From: Reticulitermes lucifugus
Lineage: Eukaryota > Arthropoda > Insecta > Blattodea > Rhinotermitidae
Direction: 5' to 3'
Assembly (NCBI GenBank): GCA_026260175.1
Contig: JAKCWW010000250.1
Coordinates: forward strand, 22,234 to 86,233
Length of the DNA stretch: 64,000 nucleotides
Below the pieces are notes generated by a model. It was not told the origin of the DNA. It ran no database searches and was given only the letters and a program-made list of their open reading frames with translations. Positions 1-11,639 of this stretch are shown in pieces. A program made the position numbers and the translations under genes. Each line of letters starts with the position of its first letter. Within the stretch, counting starts at the first letter, position 1.

Positions 1-660
1 CCATGTATAGACGTTACAAACACAAGCGGCCAAAACATATCTTGCTCTAACTAGAGCAAGCAACGAGGTAGTGTTTTTTTCATAATTTTTTACTACAGTT
101 ACTGCTTCTTCTTCTTTGATTTCTCACGTAGCGGACGGTGCGGGTGTCTCGTTCTTTTATTCACACAGAAGTTGGTAAATTGGTACAACTTGCAATCTTT
201 ATGGCTGATTTATGTATACTGTCAATGGAAATAAAGCTTTAATTTAATAGGAGCTTACTATGTTTTGTTTACGACAAATCCCCAAAACTACATGGTAAGA
301 GGTCCATGGAATTCTGGTAAACGTGTTGTAATTGTGCATGTCTCAGGTAGTTTTTGGGAATGCCTGTAATATGAATTTCTGTGTCGCATACAGGTTAAAG
401 TTTAATTATATTACTACTACACTTACAGTATTTCTTACACGCTTTGGTTCTGTTGCGTATTAAATGCTTCAAGGCACAGATAAATGCATTGTGTACCTAA
501 TCATAATAATTAGTCTTATTAGGATCTAGTATATGTTTAATTGATGAAGCTATATGACATATTGTAAGTAACATTGCAGTCTATAAGTATGCTAGTTGGT
601 GTACGTTGTAACCAAAACAGGCGTCTTGTTAGCTAATAAAATCGCCAATAAATGTAAAAA
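1..660. other. no recognisable gene
   Basis: AT-rich DNA with short scattered frames only. I see no repeat family, splice-supported exon or RNA gene that I can name. Confidence 0.5.
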
Positions 661-662
661 AA

Positions 663-845
663 AAATCCCGGTGGGGGCGAGATTTTTCGCAGCCATCCAG
701 ACCGGCCCTGGGGCTCACCCAGCCTCATATACAATGGGTACCGGGTCTCTTTCCCGGGGGTAAAGCGGCCGGGGCGTGGAGTTGATCACCCACTCCCATC
801 TAGTGCCAGGGTTAAAGAAAGAGTAGAGCTATACCTCTAGAAGTG
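663..845 (+). mobile_element. SINE family A, body and partial head
   Basis: The copy begins in the end of a tRNA-related head and continues into the family body, which carries the landmarks CCAGACCGGCCC, CAATGGGTACCGGGTC, CGGGGGTAAAGCGGCC and AGAGCTATACCTCT. The same landmarks in the same order recur at about twelve places in the window on both strands, which is what defines the family. Fuller copies begin with pol III-type A and B boxes. The right end is cut after the AGCTATACCTCT block. Confidence 0.8.
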
Positions 846-3800
846 GATTTTCAAAACACCTGGCATCCTAACTTCTCGTATTTCTGTACCACACTTGGTA
901 TGATTCCGGGTTAATTTTCCTCTTTTATTGTTTCCTAGAAAGTCATGACCAATGATTTGAAGAATTTCCATGAAACAAATTTAGCGGAGTTTAATTTCCT
1001 TTCAAAATACTCGTCAAGCATAAATTTTCTAATTTAAGGACCGACAAATATCCCTCGTCTAATTTTGGTATCACTCTGATTTGGAAACTTACTACTTAAG
1101 TAGAGGAAACGTTCACCATTTTTGTTTATGACTTTCACGAAGTTCTTCATAAGCCGCAACTTTATGTGTAGTGAAAGCAGAAGCATCATCTCGGGATTCA
1201 CGAAGGGAGTGTTCTTAACATCCTGTTTTCTGGGAACCAGTTCTTCTCTGGTTTTCGAGTCTTTCACAATGTAATGTTTTTCCTTTGTTTGACTCTCCAG
1301 CAAGCACAAAAAACAGCAACGGTACTTATCCTGTCTGCAGTCCAAGTAAAATTCCAGTCACCTTAAGATCCCCACATGCCTGCTAACAGCGCTTCTTGTC
1401 ATTAACTGTATTGAATAAGAGTGACATACTTTCACAGGTACCGACGGTTTTAAGTTCCAATTATAATTATGCAACAAAACAGATTTCACGCTTAGTTTCG
1501 AACAGTGGAAAATCTTAATTATTCGAGATGATGTGGAAATCCCAGTTCTCCCATTTACATCATTGCAGACACAAAGAAAATCCTCTATTCTCTAATATCC
1601 GGAAAATGTTTTATGCCGCTTCTGAATAGGGACATCCTTTTTCCTTTAGCCAGCAAGTTCCACCGCCGCAGTCTTTTTCCTAGAATTTCTGCTTGTTGTT
1701 TGGAACGATTTAAGTCGTTTGCTGGATCACATGTAGTTCTTGATCACCGTGAGGAACGCAGCTGGCATCAGAGGATGCAGATGATTCTTTCAGAATAACG
1801 CGCGTACCGAATATCGTCTCAAGGCCACGTCCACTGTGGGAATGTTCAGTGTATGGTATTTCGCGTCGGAAAATGTGTCAGCAATTTAACATAAACTCTC
1901 GCGTCTCGTACTAAAAGTGAAAGGGCAAAGTTTAATGTCGGGGAAATATATAAGTTTTTACAATTTTACGGACATTTATAAAAAAAGCTATCCATTTGGA
2001 AAAAAATGTGATGTGGTAGAGGTTTTTTAATTATGAGGTCGAGATAGCCTTGCAATGACACATGCAGAACAGTTGTTTTCATCCACGTTGCCAAAACTTG
2101 TTGAACAATATTCTTTCCACTCTTTCCAGTCTTCACTCTGTTGCCACCTTTATTCCTGACTCAGCTCGTCACAAAACTTCATTCACTTGGTTAATGGATC
2201 ATATTAATAAATGTAACTTCTTTCATTATAACTGATTACACTTTAATTAGCTTTAAATAAGTAGCGAAGGCACTTAATAAATTTCATCAGACAGTATGAA
2301 ATTGCTTGATGTCGATTTCTTTGCACTCGTGACTTGAGTTTGAAGTTTTCGGAGCAATGTGGAATACATCTGAAGTGCTTAAAACCTAAACTGCCTCTGA
2401 GTTAACATCCCCAACCTAAGCATCGTGTGCAAATCCCTAGATTAAAATCTGGTAAAAGAACTAAAATTCCTATTGGCTAATTAAGAAACCTTCCTAGATA
2501 TCATAGGTCGAACTTTTGAATGTTTGAAATCCGATCTCTAATTGGACCCCTAATTTGGTTACAGGTCTCTGCGGAAATTCTCAACAAAAACTGTCCTAAT
2601 CGGAAACCCCACAAAAAACGTTGGGCGGAATTCCCAGCAAAACAGACGCTTTCTACCCACTCTAGGCTAAAATAACTATCCGTTTACCAACAACAACGTA
2701 CCTCGCCGAATCAAAAAATATAAAATAATACTCTTGCTAGTTACATAAATTATGCTATGACAAAAAAATAGCTATTATCTCTCTTCACAGGATGCAAATT
2801 CTACCAATGACAAATTAAGTGCATAAACTAATTAATAAAATGTTAATTCCACTTATTTATTTTCTACCTAAATCTCCCTGTGGTCGAATCAAAGTTTACG
2901 GTTATAGTCTTATTAGTAGGGACTTAAAAGCATGAGGAATAAAATGTTCAGAGCAAGTATAACACACAGGAGATGAAACATACGAATAATCAGGAAACCT
3001 TTAAGAAAGAAGCCACAGGGGAAACCAAGGTTTCGATGAGACGTTCATCCTAGAAGAGATCATAACGTGTAAGGATGAGACTGGATTCACATAGCACAGC
3101 ACAGAGAGCAATTACTGTAAAAAAGTAATAAACTTTCTCGTTCAAGTAAATATTAGCATACTGAATGTACCGGTAATGAAATTGATGTGTGTTTTAAGAT
3201 AAATTGCAAAATATTTTAGAAAGGAAAGAGAAATAATTGAAATCGTACTCACGTGACTAATGACCTTACAGAAGAAGATTAAGTGTAAGGACATCAGAGA
3301 ACAGAAAGATTGTGTGTCTGAAGTAAAGAATGCGACAGTTGCTTGAAGTAAAGCAGCGAAAAGGACAGGCGTTTACTCTGATGCCAGCCACTAAGCCTGC
3401 TGAGTCTGACAGTAACAAACTTCATGCAGCAGAGTCCCGCTTCAGAAGCTAACAGTTGCTCAGCTACTCAAAATAATCCCAGCATTCTGTTTAACCCGAA
3501 GGTTTGTCTCTGCCTTCACAAGAGACCCTTACCGGTCTCTCTATATTCTAAGCCAGAGGAATCCAATCCACAGCCTACCATCCTGACAGATGACAAATTG
3601 GTGTCTTCTAGTCTCCCAAAGGATTTTGTACCGGAAATGGTCTGCATGCACGTCATACCGTTGATGCAAAGTCTTTAGAACCGTTATCACTTTTTTAACT
3701 TCGCCACCACGTGGCACTTCTTCAGGTTGCTGATGGCGGCAGCGGCTTCTATATACGGAGGATATCTGACAATATGTCGAATAAGCAGTCGCGGACAGCA

Positions 3801-3900
3801 GACAGGGACTGGTTCTCCAGTTAGGAGTTTGACTAAGGGCTAACAAATTCTCGCCAAACAATCAGCATATTACAAAATGTTAGGCAACGTCTTGGGCTTG
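846..3900. other. unassigned AT-rich interval
   Basis: Only short open frames (60-106 codons) without recognisable domains. The frames at 3424-3861 lie on both strands over the same bases and none looks coding. No repeat family was identified here. Confidence 0.45.
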
Positions 3901-3924
3901 GATTCTTTGAAGAGACCTAAACAA

Positions 3925-4092
3925 CGTAAAATATGTAACAGGTTTGGAACTTGAGAAATGAAATTGATCTTCAAGAAATAGGATACGAGAAGGAGGAGTG
4001 GGTTCATCTAGCTCAGGATAAGTGGCGGGCTCTCGTAAACACGGTAATGAAACTTCGGTTTCCATAAAATGCTGGCAATCTCTTGGTTAACT
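3925..4092 (+). pseudogene. LINE ORF2 C-terminal tail fragment
   Basis: The plus frame reads EIDLQEIGYEKEEWVHLAQ, then DKWRALVNTVMKLRFP, a stop, and NAGNLL. This matches the extreme C-terminal tail of an insect non-LTR retrotransposon polyprotein (remembered family pattern: DLREVG, DWI.LAQDR..WR, VNTVMNLRVP). The catalytic reverse transcriptase is absent, so this is a 5'-truncated dead copy. Fragments of the same tail recur at 46.4, 47.5, 54.4, 55.6, 60.5 and 62.2 kb. Confidence 0.7.
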
Positions 4093-4260
4093 GAGGACGT
4101 ATTCGTCTCAAATTTGGAAAACAGCCATTAAACTTATAGTGTTACCTATACACACCACCTCCTATGACTTTAATAATTCATATCGTACCTTTTACACACA
4201 ATGTATTTTTGTGTTTTTTGTGCTTCTTACAACAAACAGAGATTGTTTCCCTAAACAACA

Positions 4261-4425
4261 TTAACCGGTTTGATTTCGGGCTTCCGCCGCGATGTTGATG
4301 AATCTGCGGTCTTCTGGGGTATTATGCGACCCGTGAGGATGGGACCGATACGTTGTCCCGAAACGTCGGTAAACAATTACCACACAACGCCGCGTAATAC
4401 CCCAGAAGACCGCTGATTTTTTCAA
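4261..4425. mobile_element. palindromic element P, copy 1
   Basis: Inverted arms of 23 bp at 4306-4328 and 4391-4413 (beginning GCGGTCTTCTGGGGTATTA) match at 22 of 23 positions. They flank a 62-bp core with a hammerhead-like motif and a GGTAA/TTACC hairpin. Homology with the copy at 16.1 kb continues outside the arms (GGCTTCCGSCGCGATGTTG), on the left here and on the right there. Both copies are non-coding and look like a non-autonomous foldback family. Confidence 0.75.
4333..4370 (+). ncRNA. hammerhead-like core with C3 changed to G
   Basis: Layout is GTGAGGA (4333-4339), an extra T, stem II GGGAC (4341-4345) with GTCCC (4355-4359), GAAAC (4360-4364), then GTC (4365-4367) as the presumed cleavage triplet. 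The first core residue is G where a hammerhead needs C (CUGANGA). C3 pairs with G8 in active hammerheads, so this copy is predicted inactive. Directly after GTC, GGTAA-ACAA-TTACC can form a hairpin. Confidence 0.6.
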
Positions 4426-5698
4426 AATTAACCGGTTGTTCTTTGTTTAGGACACGGACTCTGTGCGACGTAATAAGTCAATTTTAAGTATTATTCAAAA
4501 GGATAAAAATTGATTAGTACAATTCCACGTGATATTCTTATCTGTATACGATGTTGTAATGCGGAGTGTAGAGCTGGAATTGCACAGTAAAGACGATCAA
4601 TAAGAAAGAAATTCTCCAGACTTGTAGCCTTTTCCAAAATATATTCCAATACTGATCACAAATTTTAGCCAATTGAATCCAGTTTACACAATAATACATG
4701 TTTCCAATATTAGTTTTATAAGTATATATACGAATTATCTCAACTGATATGTCAGCATTACTCATTTATTCCACACATGTTACATATCCAGCTAATTATG
4801 AGTTTAACAATTAATGTTATAATTATGGTGACAATTTTAATATTACAATTAAAAGATTGGGGGTTAAAAGTCTGTTTAGATATTCAGAAATTGAAGGTTT
4901 AGTTTTTAAATCTACTTTTGAGTCTTAAAACTTCTTTCCCTCCTTTGAGGTTATGTAAGCACAATATCTTTCATCTCATTCACACATGACAATAGCCATA
5001 AAAACAGAAAATAACACGAACTTTTTTGGAACACGAAAAAAACTGACAAGTAAACAAATAAATGCCATGAAGCCAAACGTAACCCTAACAATAAAAAAGG
5101 AAAACACGGGAGTAAGAGAAATTTCTGTATCGAGTAACAACCTACAAAGAAAGTAGGAAAAGGGAGTAAGAAAACACATACCGCAAACAGAAGAAATAAT
5201 GCAAACTTGGAACCAAAATCAAGCTGACAAAAGTTTATATATTTTCGTCCTTCAATGGAATCTTCCCAACAAACCTCCCTAGAAAAAAAACAAACATCTA
5301 TAACAATAAAGGAACGTCTACATTCACCTAAACAACTCAGAAAATTAGGCCGAAATTAAAAATTCTGTCGCCTTCGCTGTTTTGTTTAAAACTACTCCTA
5401 TTGTTTTAACGTTTACTGAAGAGTATGCTGAACACAAAATGTATGGTCATTTTCCCGTTCCGGTGACTGTCGACCGTCCGAAGCACACATAAAAGCATGT
5501 GAATTTTCCATTAATGTTTTCAGATTTTAAACAATATTGGAATGTATTTACAAATTTAGCGACAATTCCAACCAAATACCGAACTGAATGGAAATAGTGT
5601 CTGGTATTTTCGAACTTTAATATGCGGACGAAGATACAGCATAATAAAATTAGTACTGCATTTTTAAAACTTTTCTTCTGAGCCCGACAGAATAGTCC

Positions 5699-5703
<5 letters not shown>

Positions 5704-5733
<30 letters not shown>
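5704..5733. repeat. (TA)n microsatellite
   Basis: About 15 uninterrupted TA units. Confidence 0.95.
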
Positions 5734-5736
<3 letters not shown>

Positions 5737-5867
5737 CAACACATCGGTATTTTAAATGCCAATATCGAGTTATGCTGAATATGCTTATTGTTTACAGAGA
5801 ATCAATTAAACTAATTTCATAAACAATCATTGTATACAGAGATTCCTCAACAGAGATGTAGTCAGTC

Positions 5868-6800
5868 ATTGCACCCATTTGTGATAAAGGTGATGAAAGA
5901 GACCGCAGCAATTATCGAGGTACATCACTGTTATCCATTACATAAAAAATGTTATCCAACATTCTTCTGTCCAGGTTAACACCATATGCAGACGAAATTA
6001 CTGGAGGTAAAAAATGTCCATTACGATGTGTCAGATCAACTACTGATCATATATTTTGCATTAGTCAAAATTTTAAGACAAATTGGGAATACGGTGAGGC
6101 AATGAATCAGCTGTTTATAGTCTTCAAGAAGGACTCAGTTACGAGGAAGCTTTCGTATAATATGTTTCATTGATTTTGATATCCCTATAAAATATTTAGG
6201 TTAATAAAAATTTGTTTAAGTGAAACCTGTAGTAAATTCCGGATAAGCAAATATTTGTCTGGTGTATTTCCTATTAAGAATAGTCCGAAAAAAGAAGCAT
6301 TATTAGCACTGCTTTTCAACTTTATTTAGAATATGCCAATAGGAAGGGGGGTTAAATTTGAATGGGACACATCAGCTGCTGTTCTATGCTGATTACATTA
6401 TTTATTGGACGAAAACATTCATATTATAAAGACAAACGCAGCAATATTAGTCGCTCCTAAAAGACTGGTCCAGCAGTAAATGCTGAGTAAACTAAGAAAT
6501 ACGGTAATGTCTCAGGACAAACTGAAAACTTAATCCTTTGAAGGTGTGGCACATTTCAAATATTTGGGAACAACACAAGCACATAAAAATTTCGTTCAGG
6601 AGAAATGTAGAACATATTGATCTCTGGGAAGGGAATACCTCCTACCTTTCGGCCCACAATCTTTTCTCCATTTCCATTTTTGATAAAGACCTGACGACAG
6701 AATGTCATGCTTCTTTTATTGTTTGTAATGGAATGGCGGAACAATCAATTTCAATTACGCAACTCAGGACGCGCAATGTTCTTGGTTTTCCAGATTACAC
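5868..6800 (+). pseudogene. degenerate LINE reverse transcriptase
   Basis: Pieces in shifting plus frames follow a non-LTR reverse transcriptase in order: GDERDRSNYRGTSLLS (finger motif, NYRGISLLS in relatives), LSNILLSRLTPYADEI, RSTTDHIFCISQNF and WEYGEAMNQLFIVFKK, then LLFYADY, FEGVAHFKYLGTT and a worn region resembling the segment before VLYGCETW. The catalytic YADD box at 6385-6396 reads YADY, so the second catalytic Asp is lost. Stops and frameshifts interrupt it throughout. The C-terminal tail of the same kind of element occurs separately at 46.4 kb. Confidence 0.8.
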
Positions 6801-7665
6801 AGTGTTCTTTAGAGCACGCTACTACTGAAGTCTAAGAGTCAGGAGACGAGGGTGGATACTCCTCCTTTCCTCTATGACCTATTCAATAGTCAGGAAAAAA
6901 TCATTGGCGAAGTTGCTCCCTCTCATGTTGGTAATGAAGTGGCGCACCATCCTCTTCAAAGTAACAATCTTCCTCCAAAAATGAGATGTTGGTGGGAAGT
7001 ACAATGCTGTTCTGCAGCATTGATAAGTGGCTATCACGTGTGATTGCTGCATATAAGAAAAATAACTCTATGAATCTTGTGAAACACCGATCGCACCACA
7101 CTGACACCACTGGTAGATCAACTGTTCATTCTGTGTTACGCGTGGATTTTCGGTGTACCCCTACATAAAGTTGTGCCGATTTATACTACCTTGAATTCTA
7201 AAGGTGGCTTCATCAGAGCAAACAAATCAGGAAAGATTATCTATTATCATGAATGTGCAAAAACAACTCACAAAATTTAACGCAACGATATGGCTCTTCC
7301 TCATTCATTGCATGCAGAAATCTTGTTACGGTTTCAACTTCTTATGCTGCAATAAACGGGGGTTTAGAGACACTAATCTGAGGGGAATATTGCTCAACAG
7401 ACTTATTTAGAGTGTGTGTTAAGTCCTATAACACCGTCGAAAAACATTCATTGTTAGCTGAAATGGAAACTCTTCCAGATCGGCACTTGTTATTCCGCAC
7501 CCCTCCGTCAGCGCCAAACTTAACACGTAAGCCTATAATTTTACACGCGATGATGGCGGTGTTCTACAGTCGTTCTTCGACGTCTCCATAGCTCAACCAC
7601 ACCTCCGTCTTAAAGTAATACTTAAGAATACACTTACTTTGCTCAAACGTCATTACCATGAAGCC
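6660..7665 (-). pseudogene. IS630/mariner-type transposase relic, near full length
   Basis: Reading on the minus strand from 7665: an N-terminal helix-turn-helix segment (TFEQSKCILKYYFKTE, then CRSGRVSIS and QISVSKP), then the first catalytic block CSDEATFRIQ, then FEEDGAPLHY (QDGAPPHY in relatives), then EYPPSSPD 36 residues later. All three acidic positions of the triad are still readable, although stops and frameshifts break the frame. A worn C-terminal part (about ELRN...LFRHSITN) extends to about 6660. The length, about 1 kb, is near that of an intact gene. I could not define terminal inverted repeats. Confidence 0.8.
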
Positions 7666-7669
7666 GTTT

Positions 7670-10124
7670 TCTTTTGTACTCTTTACTACAACGTAGGGGA
7701 GTACAGTAGTACTGAACGTGCTGAGCTTGAAGGCCAGCTGCATTGAGTTACGCCTGAAGCTGTCAGTCGGTCTCGTTACAAATGAACACAAAATCCGAAA
7801 AAATCGGGGGAAGTGTACGGTGCAATGGGTCGCTGGCCGCAGCATTTCACCAAGATTTTTTAAGAATAATATCTGTCTTTTTAATTTTGTTTTGTCTAAA
7901 TTAAAGTTATACATGAAATTCACCATGGCAAATGGCATAAAGGAATACAATACTGTAACTTATAATTTTAAAAAAATTTTTCCTTTTGAAGGGTTATGGC
8001 TGCTCGATCCCACCTACACATATGTCTGCTGCTGCATTTAAGCCTAGAGACGCTACCTGTCTATAAACATATCATTTGTGAGATGAATAGCAGAACTTAA
8101 AACAAAATACGATGTTTTGTTACCAATTTATTCGTCCGCCAATACAGGAACATTCCCGGGGCCAAAATGCCTTTGCTCATAATGTTTGAAGAACGAAAAT
8201 AGTAATACTCCACAGTTCGCGGAATCTGAGCAATTTCGCTCAGTAAATGACAAGAAGTGACTGTCTTACCGGGTTTGAAGACAAAGAGCAATTCCGGGCC
8301 ATACACTGTGTAATTTCTACACTAAACACTTTAACACCAGCAAAATAACGACAGTCTCCTTCTACAGCATCATGGCGTCTGTCACTTGTTCCTGCTGACA
8401 CATCAGGCAGCTAACGTGCGAGCACTATCAAAACAAATAAACCCCTGCAGCGCCACAAGCATATATTAATACAAACATCAAAACACAGCCAACCATCCGC
8501 AGCAGAGACACATGAAGGTGGGCCATTACAGTACGGTCACCGAGCATCGTTCTAGTATATCTCTAATAACCGTATTTCTATTTCTGTGTGTTATTAGCAT
8601 ATAAACTGTGTATACATATTTTGGGACACTTCATATTTATATGTACAGTAGCAAATATTCTTTGAAGGCATTTGTTAATTTACTTGTCATATTTGTACGA
8701 ACTGAACATGTTTGTCCATTTATCTATTTACAGTAAAAAAAAATCCCTTATTTCACTGAGTTGATACTAAATTCGAATTTACTGTAACTACTGTTTTCCT
8801 TGACTTCAGAATAACGCTCCGTTTGCTTTTCTGTATAAGCCACTTATATGGCTTGACCGCAAGAGAGGTTTCCAACGCTGCGAACTGTAAGAACGATTCT
8901 GCAGAACTCGGCAATTATAACAGATTTATTGTCCTTATAATGTAAACAGAAACACTTATATCGTACCTGGCTGTTAACTGATCAGAGAAAGTTGCCGACA
9001 TGAATGTACGCTATTACAAGATGTTAATTAGGTGCTTGACTTGAGGATCTCTTGGAGATGACAATGGACATTACGGTATCATAGATGTATAACTCCTGAG
9101 AACATTAAGCTTTTGGACAAAGAGTGGATAAAGCTCAAGTTATTTAACGACAATATAAATATTGCGGCAGTTACTTAGCTGCGAGTAATATGAGAGGATT
9201 GAAGGGTTCGGTGACCTTCAGGGGTTCGGAGAGAAGGCTGTTATAGCCTGTTCAAGGTAGAGTTAACTTCGGTTATAAAGCATCTTCAGGGAAAATCCTT
9301 CATAACCGAAGTCGTTTTGTCCGGGTCTGTTTAAAGTATGTTATAAAATGCATCTGAAAAAAATACCGCTCAAATTACGTTCACATTTAATTTTTTTTTT
9401 GTATATGAGCATGTTTACATACATTTTGCACATCCAGAAGTACGTACTGCGCATTAATTTTAGCTCAGCTTTGTTTTACTTTAAAACCCAGTTGTGTTTG
9501 TGTGCTTCTTCGAGCTTCATAATTAAGGGTTGCTGTAAGAGGCTGCTCTACAAAATGCAGAAAACTTAAGCTGCATGTGTCATGCCGCTCTCTGAAATAT
9601 AAAATTAAAAGCGTGCATGACGTATACGTAAAATTACGTACTCACAACTCAGCTATGTATCGGGAGAATGCACCAGAATTGAAGAAAAATCTTTGTTAAT
9701 TAAAAGAGAACGTCACAGACAGCAACCATTTCACACAAGGCTACTCTATCGACTGCATAATATAGGGGGAAATCGGTCTCATATCCTACGCCCAAAGAGA
9801 AGAGCAAACAAAGCTGCTATATGATATATGTGTGCCGTGATAAACAAAACTAAATGTCGCTACGTGAGGTCGAAATATTTATGTACATTTGCTGTTGACC
9901 TTCACCGTACGTACATGTATTTGATTGCGTAGTCATGCTGGGAAGTCTCTTCGGCGTCTCAGGATCACGAATGGTATCAAATTACATATCGACTCTTCAT
10001 ATCTATGTGATGGCTGGCCATCTAAGCGCGAACACGATTTTTCAACGCTGCACACTCTGGCGCTTGTGAAGTGTCCACTATTTTAGCAAAAACGTCAGAG
10101 CAAAGGAAAATTTACTATTAGGGA
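7670..10124. other. unassigned interval
   Basis: No gene recognised. A hairpin lies at about 9269-9313 (CTTCGGTTAT with ATAACCGAAG, 23-nt loop). A frame at 7718-8041 (+) is antisense to the upstream extension of the transposase frame. The rest is AT-rich single-copy-looking DNA. Confidence 0.4.
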
Positions 10125-10200
10125 GCATCGGAGAAATCCGGCCTTACCGAAAATCCGATATGTGGAAGATCGGCGTAACCGAGGTAGGTACTGTAATACA
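10125..10200. mobile_element. possible pogo/Tigger-like terminal piece
   Basis: Contains CCTTACCGAAAATCCGATA and, 20 bp later, GTAACCGAGGTAGGTACTGTA. This resembles the right end of the MITE at 53994-54250 (TATAACCGAGGTTCTACTGTA). No matching left end was found, so the assignment is weak. Confidence 0.35.
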
Positions 10201-10916
10201 GCGTGATGAAACGGTCAGGGAATGACAAAAGATCCGCCACACCAGGAGATCCGTTGTATCCAAAGCCGGCCTGGCATTGTCATATGTCACAGTTGTGAAT
10301 GTTGTGTCTCTTACAAATATTTCGATGGCAGTGGTAACAAGTGCAACCTTATTCAAATTCAGAACCGCAGCGTATTCCGCGCACATGCTGTATTTACGCG
10401 TTTCGTGTGTTGCTGAACACAAACAGAGGTTATTTCCCCAAACAGCAAAACTCGTTCCTCTTTACTGGACATACACGGTCTACTGTCACGGTATGAACGT
10501 AATTTGCACAAGCTCTTAGATTAACTACAAACTTCTAAATATTTGTGGATAAATTCAAGAATTTCAGATCGAGTTAACGAGTGTTAAAAAGAGCTTGATC
10601 AGTCTTTCATCATTTACCTGCTTTCACGAAAAGTCAATAACACTGAACTAGTAGGGTACTCCAGATGTGATATTGCATATATTAACGAAGGATCATTTGT
10701 GTGGGTGTTGTAGTTACCGCGGGCTTGTAAACACACACATATTGCGAGATAACGTGTGTTTTGACATGTGAATTTCCCATACCAGAACAAGCATGCTGCA
10801 CTCTCGTTCAATTATTCTGGTTTCATTTCTGAACTGAAAGGTGGGGGAGTCGCATGGTTAGCCCTTCGTTTTCCGGTTCTTTATAGAGCAAAGTGAAGTG
10901 TATATACAGAATTAAT

Positions 10917-11024
10917 AAACACACACAAGCACACCCACACCCACCCAACCACAAACTCACCCACCCACACGCACACCCACACACACACACGCACACCCCC
11001 CCCCCGCCGCCCACACACACACAC
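10917..11024. repeat. CA-rich microsatellite tract
   Basis: Interrupted CA/CCA repeats with a run of nine C before CGCCGCCC at about 10996-11012. The minus-strand reading gives only Gly/Val/Cys-rich translation, not a gene. Confidence 0.9.
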
Positions 11025-11168
11025 GTACTGATATTTTAAACAATACTCTTCATTAAAAATATATGAATACCAGAGATAGTTATTACATGTAACAATGTAC
11101 ATATTTTGTTTCCTCTTAAAAGGAGAGAGAGATGAGCGAGGGGTGGGGGCGGTACTGAGACACCGAAT

Positions 11169-11195
11169 TTATTATTATTATTATTATTATTATTT
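11169..11195. repeat. (TTA)n microsatellite
   Basis: Short ATT/TTA tract. Similar ones occur at 12287-12305, 14884-14907 and 44019-44034. Confidence 0.9.
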
Positions 11196-11269
11196 ATTTA
11201 CTGCAATGGGTTTTCACCCGGTGGCAGTAGTCCTTACACTAGTACACACAATACAAATGGACATATAAA

Positions 11270-11630
11270 NNNNNNNNNNNNNNNNNNNNNNNNNNNNNNN
11301 NNNNNNNNNNNNNNNNNNNNNNNNNNNNNNNNNNNNNNNNNNNNNNNNNNNNNNNNNNNNNNNNNNNNNNNNNNNNNNNNNNNNNNNNNNNNNNNNNNNN
11401 NNNNNNNNNNNNNNNNNNNNNNNNNNNNNNNNNNNNNNNNNNNNNNNNNNNNNNNNNNNNNNNNNNNNNNNNNNNNNNNNNNNNNNNNNNNNNNNNNNNN
11501 NNNNNNNNNNNNNNNNNNNNNNNNNNNNNNNNNNNNNNNNNNNNNNNNNNNNNNNNNNNNNNNNNNNNNNNNNNNNNNNNNNNNNNNNNNNNNNNNNNNN
11601 NNNNNNNNNNNNNNNNNNNNNNNNNNNNNN
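11270..11630. other. assembly gap of 361 N
   Basis: Unresolved bases flanked on both sides by CA-rich, low-complexity sequence, so a collapsed repeat is likely. Open frames spanning it are artefacts. A single further N sits at 23301. Confidence 0.98.
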
Positions 11631-11639
11631 CCGTACACA

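Noticed and set aside
10823-11102. Gly/Val/Cys-rich frames
   Set aside because: Translation of the CA microsatellite.
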